From positions 4,755,501 to 4,819,500 of the forward strand of contig NZ_CP011388.1 of NCBI RefSeq assembly GCF_001644605.1: DNA of 64,000 bases, in the 5' to 3' direction. Shown here in pieces: positions 1-8,654 of the stretch. Each line of letters opens with the position of its first letter. The stretch's first letter is position 1. A model generated the notes under the pieces. The model saw only the letters and a program-made list of their open reading frames with translations, searched no databases and had not been told where the DNA came from. Both the position numbers and the translations under genes were made by a program. Origin of the DNA: Paenibacillus swuensis (lineage in GTDB: Bacteria > Bacillota > Bacilli > Paenibacillales > DY6).

Positions 1-282
1 GTTTATCTCGTATGGACACGCAAAGCTTACGGGCTGGCGTTCGTGTTCGTGATGCTTCAATTCGCATTCGCTTTCTTCGGTTACGGGGCCGCGCATATGC
101 CGCATATTCTGTACCCTTACTTAACGATTTATGATAACTTCACGAACGATACGATGGCCGTCGCGCTTATTGTCGTATTCATTCTCGGATTATTGGTGCT
201 CATTCCATCCCTGGCATTACTCATGCGATTGTTCCTGTTTGATGCCAAATATGTGCAAGGACAGACCAAGCCTGCCAAGTAA
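1..282 (+). CDS. cydB: Cytochrome bd ubiquinol oxidase subunit II, C-terminal part (partial at window edge)
   Basis: The open frame runs in from the left edge, so only about the last 93 residues are visible. They contain the conserved CydB end: an FGYGAAHMPHILYPYLTIYD segment, then a final hydrophobic helix (VALIVVFILGLLVLIPSLALL) and a short charged tail. CydB is the second large membrane subunit of cytochrome bd oxidase, which oxidises quinol and reduces oxygen to water. It is followed after 42 bases by a small gene resembling the third subunit CydS, which fits an oxidase operon. Family assignment is firm despite the truncation; cydA would be expected upstream of the window. Confidence 0.9.
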   Translation, partial: VYLVWTRKAYGLAFVFVMLQFAFAFFGYGAAHMPHILYPYLTIYDNFTNDTMAVALIVVFILGLLVLIPSLALLMRLFLFDAKYVQGQTKPAK

Positions 283-324
283 CAACATTTCATACTCACA
301 CGTGCAAAATAAGGAGGAAACCGC

Positions 325-447
325 ATGCAGGACTTTCTCATCTTCTACGCGCCGCCGCTTCTGGTTGTGTTGGCTATTATGCTGATTTTTTGGTGGGGCG
401 CGCGCCCCGAAACCTCGGAAAATCGGTTGCCGAAAGGACAGGAATAA
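325..447 (+). CDS. cydS: Small single-helix subunit of cytochrome bd oxidase (CydS-like), 40 aa
   Basis: A 40-residue frame starts at ATG 325 behind a strong site (AAGGAGG at 311-317) and ends TAA at 445-447. The protein starts MQDFLIFYAPPLLVVLAIML, continues IFWWGARP, and has a short polar tail, so it is one transmembrane helix with the N-terminus outside or in the membrane. It lies directly behind cydB and before a terminator. The cytochrome bd oxidase of Geobacillus has a third, roughly 33-residue one-helix subunit, CydS, with a similar F-L-I-x-Y/H-A-P start, encoded next to cydAB. Location, length and that start support the same role here; homology was judged by eye. It is short enough to be missed by automated gene finding. 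Confidence 0.78.
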   Translation: MQDFLIFYAPPLLVVLAIMLIFWWGARPETSENRLPKGQE

Positions 448-461
448 CGCAACTTAAACAC

Positions 462-494
462 AGAAGGACACTTGCCTATGGGCAGTGTCCTTCT
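462..494. terminator. Bidirectional terminator between cydS and the DUF11 gene
   Basis: AGAAGGACACT (462-472) and AGTGTCCTTCT (484-494) are perfect complements, extended by TGCC/GGCA around a short loop. The hairpin sits between two convergent genes and can serve both strands. Confidence 0.8.
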
Positions 495-507
495 CTGTTG
501 TTTCAGG

Positions 508-3153
508 CTATTCTTCATCATCTTCCACAGTCAGCAGCTCTCGGTTTGAAATGATGTCATGTTCTCTCCGTAATAGTCCCGCGACCGTGTTGAAACGCCC
601 GTTCGCAACCAGCGGGAGCGAATTATTAGCCGGAACATCCAGCACTCGGACTTGGAAACGCAGCGAAATCGATTGATTAGGATCTAGTTGACCCAGACGT
701 ATGCCGGCAATAATTTGTTGGATCGTAGCGACCTGTCCGTTAATGATCAGGGTGCCTTGAATAAATTGCAGTATGGGCGGAAGCGGCACATTCACAATCA
801 GGTTGAAAATATTAATAAGGATCTGAGAAGAGATCGTCACATTAATCGTGACAATTTCATTAACTACAACCGCGGGGGGATTAACAATAATTTGAATAAC
901 TGCAGGATTACCCCTAAGCGTAAAAACAGCTTCATTACTTTGGACCGCTAAAGGAGCTCGGGTACCGCCCGGCGTTTGAAATACGCCATTCACCGTCACC
1001 ACATCGCGGATCGTCGCCGGTAACGTCTCCGCATCAGGCAGAACCTGATACGTAACAGCAACGGTACCTCCGACAGGAATTGCAGGTAACGATATACCCG
1101 TTAACGGACTCTCTTGAGGGTCATCCACACCGTTTACCGTAACACTGCCTTCAATAAATCCATTCACCGTGGAATCGATTAGTACAGCACCAATCGCTGG
1201 AATTTCCCCTGAATTCGTAACAACTATGGTGTACAGTAGCGTATTTCCTGTTGTGATTTCATTCGCTCCTGCAAACTTTCGTACAGTAAGACTGGAAAGA
1301 AACACGGTCACAATCACAATATTGGATTGCGCCGGCAATTGCCCGCCTACTCTTCCGTTAGGGGTAATCGGATTAAACACGGCGCTAAACTGGTTAGGAA
1401 TCTGACGGTTATCAGGTACGCTAATCACCCTTGCCTGAAACGAAACGCTGGTAGATTGGGTAGGTTGTAAATTCCCCAGCTGAATGGAGTTGATTATATT
1501 CGGCAATGGCGTAATCGAAGCGCCAAGGGTTTGTGTTGAGCCCGGTATCAACTGCAAATTCGAACTCAAGACATCGGTTAAGACGATTTGAGTGGCTGTG
1601 GCGTTTCCTGTGTTCGTAATTCTTAATGTGAACGTTAAAATGTCATTCAATAACGTCTCAACCTTGTCTACCGTTTTTTGCAAAGTGAGTTGACCCTCAA
1701 ACACACTCACAATGACGGGGTTAGAGGACGAAGTTCCTGTAATTGGCGGACTGCCTACGAAAGGGATATAGGAATATTGAATATCTGCTTGATTAACAAT
1801 TTCTCTGGTACTTAAATTTAAACTGCTTGTCGGTACGATTCGCGCTGCAAAAGTGACGGTAACCGGACTGCTGATCGTCAGAGGTATGACTACCCCTGCG
1901 AGCGGATCGGCATTCGGTTGCGTAACTCCGTTAACCTGCAGGGAACCTGCCACGAATTGGGTACCCTGCGGTAGTTCATCAATGAATATTGTTTCTATGG
2001 TGTCCAGTGCCCCGACATTCTGAATTTGCACTGTAAAAACGACAGTTTCATTAAAAAACACTTGCGGTAAATCCACACTCTTAACAGCTGTAATCTCCGG
2101 AGCAACAGCATCAATCTGCAGCCCAAGGGCATTGATGACATAAGAGTCTCCTCTGGTTACCGCTCGGACCAATGCCGAAGTCACATTTACCGGAAGCAGA
2201 TTGGACACACTTACATTCGTAATCGTGTATCCCTGTCTCACACCGGGTAACGTAGTACCCGGAGATCCGTTAATGGAATTCAGATTACCAAAGGTTCCTC
2301 TTGTATCCAATAAACCATTATCTCCGTTGATTTGGGAGTTAAAGAAATTATTAACGAAGTTATTCGGTCCTGACAAGGGGGTTAGCGTACTCGCTGACGA
2401 ACCGAACAGTAACTGATCCCCGACCAGGGTCACGTCTCCTTCCAGACCGCTGACCATCAGACGACCGTTAACCGGAGCAATCGGCGGCGTTGCAAATCCG
2501 GTAATGGCGGCAGTTGTTTCTGTCGCGCCAGATGTGCTGACCAATTCGTTAGCAACAAAGAAAGTTAAATTTCGTATCGGTAAAGATGGAGTACTGTACA
2601 CCACCGCCAGTGTCCAACCCACAGCATTGGTAGCTACAGGCTGATTCTCAGTGGTTGTTCCAGTCACATTCCCCGTAGTATAAAGCCCTCCTCCGCCTTG
2701 GATCACAATAGAAGTCACATCTGCTGAACGGATATAAACAAGAACCTGAGGATTCACATTACTGATTAGTACAAGTTCCGATTGCGTGTTGATATCAGGA
2801 GAAACTTGGACAGTGCCGACAGGTGAGCTGAATACCACAGCATCATCAATTCGGTCTGAGAAATCCTGACCGTTCACAACATACGTTCCGGACCAGATTA
2901 ATTCCGCATAGAGCACCTGACTGCCTATGGGTAAATCAAGAACGGCACTTGATGAATTTAAGTCAATAATATCCGTTGTACCCGGCGGAAATCCCGGCTC
3001 TTGCAGACTTGTATTCGTTGTGATAAAAGTAGTGATCCCATCAAGTGCGCCTTGGGTTCCAGGAACCGGAGTAAGGGCGCTTAAACCAAGCGTATTCCCG
3101 GTGAAAGTTATAGCTCCGCGACTATTGGATTGATATCTTAGAAAATACGGCAT
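508..3153 (-). CDS. DUF11 repeat protein, probable surface or spore-associated protein (881 aa)
   Basis: The protein has an N-terminal beta-rich region (about 1-350) that starts MPYFLRYQSNSRGAITFTGN, a start shared by DUF11 proteins of Bacillus and Paenibacillus. Four DUF11-type beta-sandwich repeats follow at about 353-485, 488-620, 622-748 and 751-875. Each carries the typical D..L..GT/GS.TQFV.GS.x.NG and V.F.A.V pattern. The tail is acidic (VEDDEE). No signal peptide, LPXTG motif or S-layer domain is visible, so export cannot be explained by standard routes. The start is supported by GGAGGGACT before ATG 3153. Upstream lie a CATAAGATA element and an ATATT box that loosely resemble mother-cell sigma factor elements. 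Function is unknown; a structural role is inferred. Confidence 0.8.
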   Translation of the reverse strand: MPYFLRYQSNSRGAITFTGNTLGLSALTPVPGTQGALDGITTFITTNTSLQEPGFPPGTTDIIDLNSSSAVLDLPIGSQVLYAELIWSGTYVVNGQDFSDRIDDAVVFSSPVGTVQVSPDINTQSELVLISNVNPQVLVYIRSADVTSIVIQGGGGLYTTGNVTGTTTENQPVATNAVGWTLAVVYSTPSLPIRNLTFFVANELVSTSGATETTAAITGFATPPIAPVNGRLMVSGLEGDVTLVGDQLLFGSSASTLTPLSGPNNFVNNFFNSQINGDNGLLDTRGTFGNLNSINGSPGTTLPGVRQGYTITNVSVSNLLPVNVTSALVRAVTRGDSYVINALGLQIDAVAPEITAVKSVDLPQVFFNETVVFTVQIQNVGALDTIETIFIDELPQGTQFVAGSLQVNGVTQPNADPLAGVVIPLTISSPVTVTFAARIVPTSSLNLSTREIVNQADIQYSYIPFVGSPPITGTSSSNPVIVSVFEGQLTLQKTVDKVETLLNDILTFTLRITNTGNATATQIVLTDVLSSNLQLIPGSTQTLGASITPLPNIINSIQLGNLQPTQSTSVSFQARVISVPDNRQIPNQFSAVFNPITPNGRVGGQLPAQSNIVIVTVFLSSLTVRKFAGANEITTGNTLLYTIVVTNSGEIPAIGAVLIDSTVNGFIEGSVTVNGVDDPQESPLTGISLPAIPVGGTVAVTYQVLPDAETLPATIRDVVTVNGVFQTPGGTRAPLAVQSNEAVFTLRGNPAVIQIIVNPPAVVVNEIVTINVTISSQILINIFNLIVNVPLPPILQFIQGTLIINGQVATIQQIIAGIRLGQLDPNQSISLRFQVRVLDVPANNSLPLVANGRFNTVAGLLRREHDIISNRELLTVEDDEE

Positions 3154-3302
3154 AGTCCCTCCTATAAGAACATGATTATCTTATGAATATGCCGATTTAT
3201 CACTTAATATCGTTTATTTTTAATTGACTTTAACAGGAATGATGGCAACCTTTTCTCCCAAAACTTCGTCTATAAACGAAAAAGAGAATGGGAGGAATTG
3301 TC

Positions 3303-4127
3303 ATGAAGGGATATCATAAGCGAATCATCTCATGTTTTGTGCTTTTTATAGCCCTTTCGGGTTGCGGCGCTAAGCCTGATCTTGATTCGCAAGGGGACAC
3401 GATTAGTCCGTCCAAACCCCCATCTGTTACCCCGCGTCCACTAAAGGATGCTGACCCTGAATCTATACGCGCTTATCTTAAACATCAAGAAATTGCGAAC
3501 GGTGATATTTACTTAAAGGACGGCCTCCTGCACATAAACATTGTTAATCTTACACCTGAATTGGAGCAGCAACTTGCGGAAGAATTCAAACCGGAAACCT
3601 ATCGCCTGGTCTCTGTGGCATTTTCAATACAACAATTGGAAGAGGCTCAGCAACAACTGGCGGACAATGACTTTCATCATAAACTTAACGTCTATGGGTC
3701 ATCTATCGATGTTATCAACAATCGGGTTGAAATTATTATGCCGGACGATAACGAGGATATAAAGAGTGAGATTGAGGCCGTACTCGATCCCAAACTGATT
3801 AGATATAGTGTTCAAACCCTTGGGGAACCGCATTCCGTGGGTACGATCTCTAAAGTAGACGTCGACGCCAAACGCATTCTGATCCTGGAATATGGGCAAA
3901 AGGAGCCATCCATCTTTTATAGCTTCAATGATTTTTCTAAGATTATCAACTTAGATGGAGCAGATACCGATTTCAACATCTTCAGTAAAGGTCAACCGGT
4001 TAAAGTATGGTCCACCGGCATGGTGGCCGAGTCCTTCCCCGCGCAAGGAACGGCGCGTAGAGTGGCACTTATAACACAGGAAGAAGCATCGGCCCTGACT
4101 GATGCCAAGCTTCAAACCGCCCAATGA
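3303..4127 (+). CDS. Predicted lipoprotein of unknown function (274 aa)
   Basis: The N-terminus has a lysine/arginine stretch, a hydrophobic segment (CFVLFIALSG) and a lipobox LSGC, so the mature protein would be anchored to the outer face of the membrane. A proline-rich linker (SPSKPPSVTPRP) follows. The body shows two short alpha/beta stretches, then a C-terminal small beta domain (GTISKVDVDAKRILILEYGQ) that resembles DUF3221-like modules of Bacillus lipoproteins. That domain match is tentative. An in-frame ATG 15 bases upstream is possible, but ATG 3303 is preferred because GGAGGA lies just before it. The gene is alone on its strand and ends at a shared terminator. Confidence 0.72.
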   Translation: MKGYHKRIISCFVLFIALSGCGAKPDLDSQGDTISPSKPPSVTPRPLKDADPESIRAYLKHQEIANGDIYLKDGLLHINIVNLTPELEQQLAEEFKPETYRLVSVAFSIQQLEEAQQQLADNDFHHKLNVYGSSIDVINNRVEIIMPDDNEDIKSEIEAVLDPKLIRYSVQTLGEPHSVGTISKVDVDAKRILILEYGQKEPSIFYSFNDFSKIINLDGADTDFNIFSKGQPVKVWSTGMVAESFPAQGTARRVALITQEEASALTDAKLQTAQ

Positions 4128-4130
4128 CAA

Positions 4131-4171
4131 AACGCCCCTTCCTCTGAGCAGAGCTCAAAGGAGGGGGCGTT
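4131..4171. terminator. Bidirectional terminator
   Basis: AACGCCCCTTCCTCTGAG pairs with CTCAAAGGAGGGGGCGTT (two wobble or mismatch positions), forming an 18-bp stem between two convergent genes. Confidence 0.85.
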
Positions 4172-4187
4172 GATGTTATACGATAAA

Positions 4188-5270
4188 TTAATTATTGAAG
4201 TAAACCGCTTCGCCGGTTCTGGAGGATTCGTAGATCGCTTCAAGAATCTCGGAAACTACCAATGCTTGCTCCGGTTTCACTGTTAATTCCTTATCGTTCA
4301 ATACAGCGTCGATCCACAATCTAGCTTCCAGATCCGCGTCGCTCTCGGTTTGGCCTTCATAGAAAGCTACGCCGCCTGCGGACAGGTCAACCTTCGTTGT
4401 GAACAAACGGGAGTTTTTCTCGCCGTTCAGACGAAGACCGTCTTTCATGTCGGCTCCGCCTTCCGTACCGCTCAAGGATACTTTAGCCTCGTCGACTTCA
4501 AGGGAGTTCAAAGCCCATGAGGATTCTAGAATGATTGTAGCACCGTTCTCCATGGTGATCATAGCGAATGCGGAATCTTCCACGGTAAATTCTTTCGGAT
4601 CCCAAGGGCCCCAAGCGTTAGCCGCATTCTCACGGGAAGACAGCTTGTGGAACGCGCGTCCAAGTACCGCTTTCGGCTTGTAGTTATCCATCATCCATAA
4701 CGCGAGGTCAAGCGCATGTGTGCCGATATCGATTAACGGTCCGCCGCCTTGCTTCTCTTCATCCAGGAACACGCCCCAAGTAGGTACAGCGCGTCTGCGA
4801 ATGGCATGAGCTTTAGCAAAGTAAATTTCGCCGAACTCGCCAGCTTCACAAAGACCTTTAAGGAATTGGCTGTCCGGACGGTAACGGTTGTTATAACCGA
4901 TGCTTAATTTCTTGCCTGTGCGCTTGGAAGCTGCCAGCATTTCTCTTGCTTCAGCCGCGGTCTTAGCCATTGGCTTCTCGCAAAGCACATGTTTGCCCGC
5001 TTCCATGGCAGCGATGGAAATATAAGAGTGAGAATCGTTCGGCGTACATACGTGAACGACATCAATGGAGCTGTCCTTCAACAATTCTTTGAAATCAGCA
5101 TACACTTTGGATTCGGCGTTACCGAATTTCTCTTTGGCTTGCTCCGCTTTCTCCACAATAACATCACAGAAAGCTACGATTTCAGCGTCTTTCACCTTTG
5201 CCAAACTTGGCATATGCTTCCCGTTGGCGATCCCGCCGCAACCAATAATTGCTACTTTAACTTTAGACAC
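4188..5270 (-). CDS. Gfo/Idh/MocA-family NAD(P)-dependent oxidoreductase (360 aa)
   Basis: The N-terminus is a Rossmann fold (KVKVAIIGCGGIANGKHMP) with the GxGGIA nucleotide loop. The family EKP motif follows (GKHVLCEKPMAKT), and the C-terminal half has the GG-PLIDIGTHALDLALW segment with the catalytic-region aspartate and histidine. Members oxidise or epimerise sugars, inositols and related polyols; the substrate cannot be told from sequence. The start is placed at GTG 5270, because AAGGAGG lies 9 bases before it; an upstream ATG would overlap that site. It is divergent from an AraC-type regulator, which probably controls it in response to a sugar-like ligand (inference). Confidence 0.88.
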   Translation of the reverse strand: MSKVKVAIIGCGGIANGKHMPSLAKVKDAEIVAFCDVIVEKAEQAKEKFGNAESKVYADFKELLKDSSIDVVHVCTPNDSHSYISIAAMEAGKHVLCEKPMAKTAAEAREMLAASKRTGKKLSIGYNNRYRPDSQFLKGLCEAGEFGEIYFAKAHAIRRRAVPTWGVFLDEEKQGGGPLIDIGTHALDLALWMMDNYKPKAVLGRAFHKLSSRENAANAWGPWDPKEFTVEDSAFAMITMENGATIILESSWALNSLEVDEAKVSLSGTEGGADMKDGLRLNGEKNSRLFTTKVDLSAGGVAFYEGQTESDADLEARLWIDAVLNDKELTVKPEQALVVSEILEAIYESSRTGEAVYFNN

Positions 5271-5410
5271 GATTCTGTTCCTCCTTATAGTTACAACCAT
5301 GATCCTAAAAGCACGCTTACATTTACGTTGAAAATTCTTTATAATGTACTAGTGTATATTCGGTTTTAGTATAGAGAATAATCCAATAAAAAGAAATTGC
5401 TGATATAGGC

Positions 5411-6343
5411 GTGATCTTATGTTATTTTGGCATTTTGGGGGCGGCATGGTTGGAAATCTATAATGAAAAGGTAACTTATGAAAACCCTCTCTTGTCTTTG
5501 AAGATATTTCAGAGCGACAGAACAGACGATGTAGCCACAACGAACTGGCACTATCACAAGGAATTAGAAATTCTGCTGGTGCTGGAAGGTTCGCTTGAAG
5601 TTGAGGTGGAGGATACGTTCTATTCTCTTTCCAAAGGGGATATCGTGCTCATTGGCGCATCTCAACTTCATCGGGACCGGAGCACCGGTTTTCTCGATTA
5701 TGTTGTGCTTCAGTTTGACATTCAGCAATTTCTGGACCAGAACACGTTGCAATATATCCGATATTTCTCCGATCCGCAAAAGCCGCTGAGCCATTTCAAC
5801 CACATGTTGGAGAACAATGAGGACGTGAAGCAGACGCTGGTCGGTTGTATCAAAGATATTTTGAAAGAGGCAACCGCCAAGGAAGAAGGCTATGAAATCG
5901 CCGTCAATATCAGAATTAAACAAATGCTGTTGACTCTGCTCCGCAACGACAATGAGCGGCAGCTCAATCGACGCGACGATTTTGACTTGGTGAGGCTTAA
6001 ACCGGTGTTGGACTATATCGAAGAAAATATTAACGGCAAAGTATTGGTAGAGGATGCTAGCAAGGTCGCGAACATTTCCTATTATTATTTTGTGAAGTAT
6101 TTCAAAAAAGTGCTAGGGATGTCCTTTACGGAGTATGTTAACTATAAAAAAATCAAGCGAGCGGAGCAGCTCCTGCTGACCAAAGACCTCAGTATCGCGC
6201 TTGTAGGCGAGGAAATCGGTATGCCGAACATGGCGCATTTTTACAAAATTTTCAAAAAGTACAACGACTGCTCCCCCAACGAATTTCGCAAAAAAATGCT
6301 GGACTGGTCGCATCATGAACGGGTAACAGTGCCGCCGGTATAG
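5411..6343 (+). CDS. AraC-family transcriptional regulator with cupin sensor
   Basis: The N-terminal part has a cupin-like pattern (WHYHKELEILLVLEG, then GDIVLIGASQLHRD) expected to bind a small ligand. The C-terminal ~100 residues form the two helix-turn-helix units of the AraC family (VEDASKVANISYYYFVKYFK, then LSIALVGEEIGMPNMAHFYK and the FRKKM end). It is divergently placed to the Gfo/Idh/MocA dehydrogenase gene, the usual arrangement for a local activator. The start is uncertain: GTG 5411 gives 310 residues, while TTG 5450, behind a GGGGGCGG stretch, would give 297. A possible promoter has a perfect TATAAT at 5340-5345 with a weak -35 at 5317. Confidence 0.87.
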   Translation: MILCYFGILGAAWLEIYNEKVTYENPLLSLKIFQSDRTDDVATTNWHYHKELEILLVLEGSLEVEVEDTFYSLSKGDIVLIGASQLHRDRSTGFLDYVVLQFDIQQFLDQNTLQYIRYFSDPQKPLSHFNHMLENNEDVKQTLVGCIKDILKEATAKEEGYEIAVNIRIKQMLLTLLRNDNERQLNRRDDFDLVRLKPVLDYIEENINGKVLVEDASKVANISYYYFVKYFKKVLGMSFTEYVNYKKIKRAEQLLLTKDLSIALVGEEIGMPNMAHFYKIFKKYNDCSPNEFRKKMLDWSHHERVTVPPV

Positions 6344-6353
6344 CAACACAAAT

Positions 6354-6398
6354 GATCCCCCTCACGGCTTTGTTAACACGAAGCACATGAGGGGGATT
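6354..6398. terminator. Bidirectional terminator
   Basis: GATCCCCCTCA (6354-6364) pairs with TGAGGGGGATT (6388-6398) between the convergent AraC and sulfhydrylase genes, with T-rich sequence on the plus side. Confidence 0.85.
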
Positions 6399-6411
6399 CC
6401 TTTATCTATAT

Positions 6412-7737
<1,326 letters not shown>

Positions 7738-7825
7738 CTAAAATTATAATACCTGCTTAACCATTATCTCACATGATTTGGTAAATGAACATGCCTATTC
7801 CTAGTTTTTTCATCGGAATTATCAG

Positions 7826-7866
7826 CAAAAAAAGTTCTGAACAGGGATTGTTTCTGTTCAGAACTT
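7826..7866 (-). terminator. Terminator after the response regulator gene
   Basis: AGTTCTGAACAG and CTGTTCAGAACT form a perfect 12-bp stem. On the minus strand it is followed by TTTTTTTGCTG. Confidence 0.9.
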
Positions 7867-7873
7867 AGAAGCA

Positions 7874-8584
7874 TCATCTTTTCGTTATGACTAATTTATA
7901 ACCTACCCCGCGAATGGAGTCGATTTGTACTGATTCTTGTCCCATTTCAAGCTTCTTTCGGAGCGAACTGACATGAACATCCACCGTACGCTGTCCGCCG
8001 ATATAATCAAAGCCCCAGACAATATTCATCAGGTCATCGCGCGTAATCACCATACCCGGCCGCTGGACCAGATACAGCAATACTTCGAATTCCTTAGGTC
8101 GCAACTGAATAGATTCACCTTGAAGCACCACTTCATATTTCTCGGGAAATATTTGTAAATCGCCGATAGATATCACTTTATCTGTACTTACTGAAGAAAT
8201 TGATGCGACATCATCCGACATCGTTCGACGCAACACCGCGGATACGCGTGCCAACAGCTCTGCCACACCGAACGGTTTGGTGATATAATCATCCGCACCG
8301 TGTTTCAGCCCTTGCACGACCTCATCTTCGGCATTCCGCGCCGTGAGAATGATTACGGGTGTTTTATTCCCTTTTTGCCTAAGCTTCGTCAAAATTTCAA
8401 AGCCGTTCATACCCGGAAGCATAATATCTAATATAATCAGGTCATAGTTATGTTGCAATGCAGCTTGCAGGCCGTCCCCGCCATGATCGACCGCGCGGGT
8501 TTCGTACCCTTCCTGCGTAAGGTTATAGGACAGCAATCGCGCTAAAGTCGGTTCGTCCTCTATGACTAGAATTTTGTGCGGCAT
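7874..8584 (-). CDS. phoP: OmpR/PhoB-family response regulator, PhoP-like (236 aa)
   Basis: The receiver domain has the acidic pair in VIEDEP, phosphoacceptor D53 (LIILDIMLPG), T in IILTARN and K in YITKPFG. The C-terminal winged helix has the typical LRPKEFEVLLYLVQRPGMVITRDDLMN and GGQRTVDVHVSSLRKKL segments. ATG 8584 is preferred because GGGGG lies just before it; an ATG 12 bases upstream is also open. The kinase gene lies 66 bases upstream on the same strand, the reverse of the usual phoP-phoR order. The gap carries hexamers that match PhoP boxes, which suggests autoregulation. The PhoP name is inferred from domain type, kinase and boxes; a WalR-type identity is less likely because no walHIJ genes follow. 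Confidence 0.82.
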   Translation of the reverse strand: MPHKILVIEDEPTLARLLSYNLTQEGYETRAVDHGGDGLQAALQHNYDLIILDIMLPGMNGFEILTKLRQKGNKTPVIILTARNAEDEVVQGLKHGADDYITKPFGVAELLARVSAVLRRTMSDDVASISSVSTDKVISIGDLQIFPEKYEVVLQGESIQLRPKEFEVLLYLVQRPGMVITRDDLMNIVWGFDYIGGQRTVDVHVSSLRKKLEMGQESVQIDSIRGVGYKLVITKR

Positions 8585-8615
8585 GGTGACCCCCATCTAC
8601 CCTTTTAATATAAAG

Positions 8616-8654
8616 TGTAAAGCATTTATCCGCTCTTTGTAAACTAGCTGTTAA
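8616..8654 (-). promoter_or_regulatory. PhoP-box-like array upstream of phoP
   Basis: Read on the minus strand: TTAACA (8654-8649), 5 bases, TTTACA (8643-8638), 5 bases, CGGATA, 5 bases, TTTACA (8621-8616). Three of four hexamers match the TT(A/T/C)ACA PhoP consensus of Bacillus at exact 11-bp steps. A TATATT that could act as -10 lies 3 bases further on. Confidence 0.6.
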
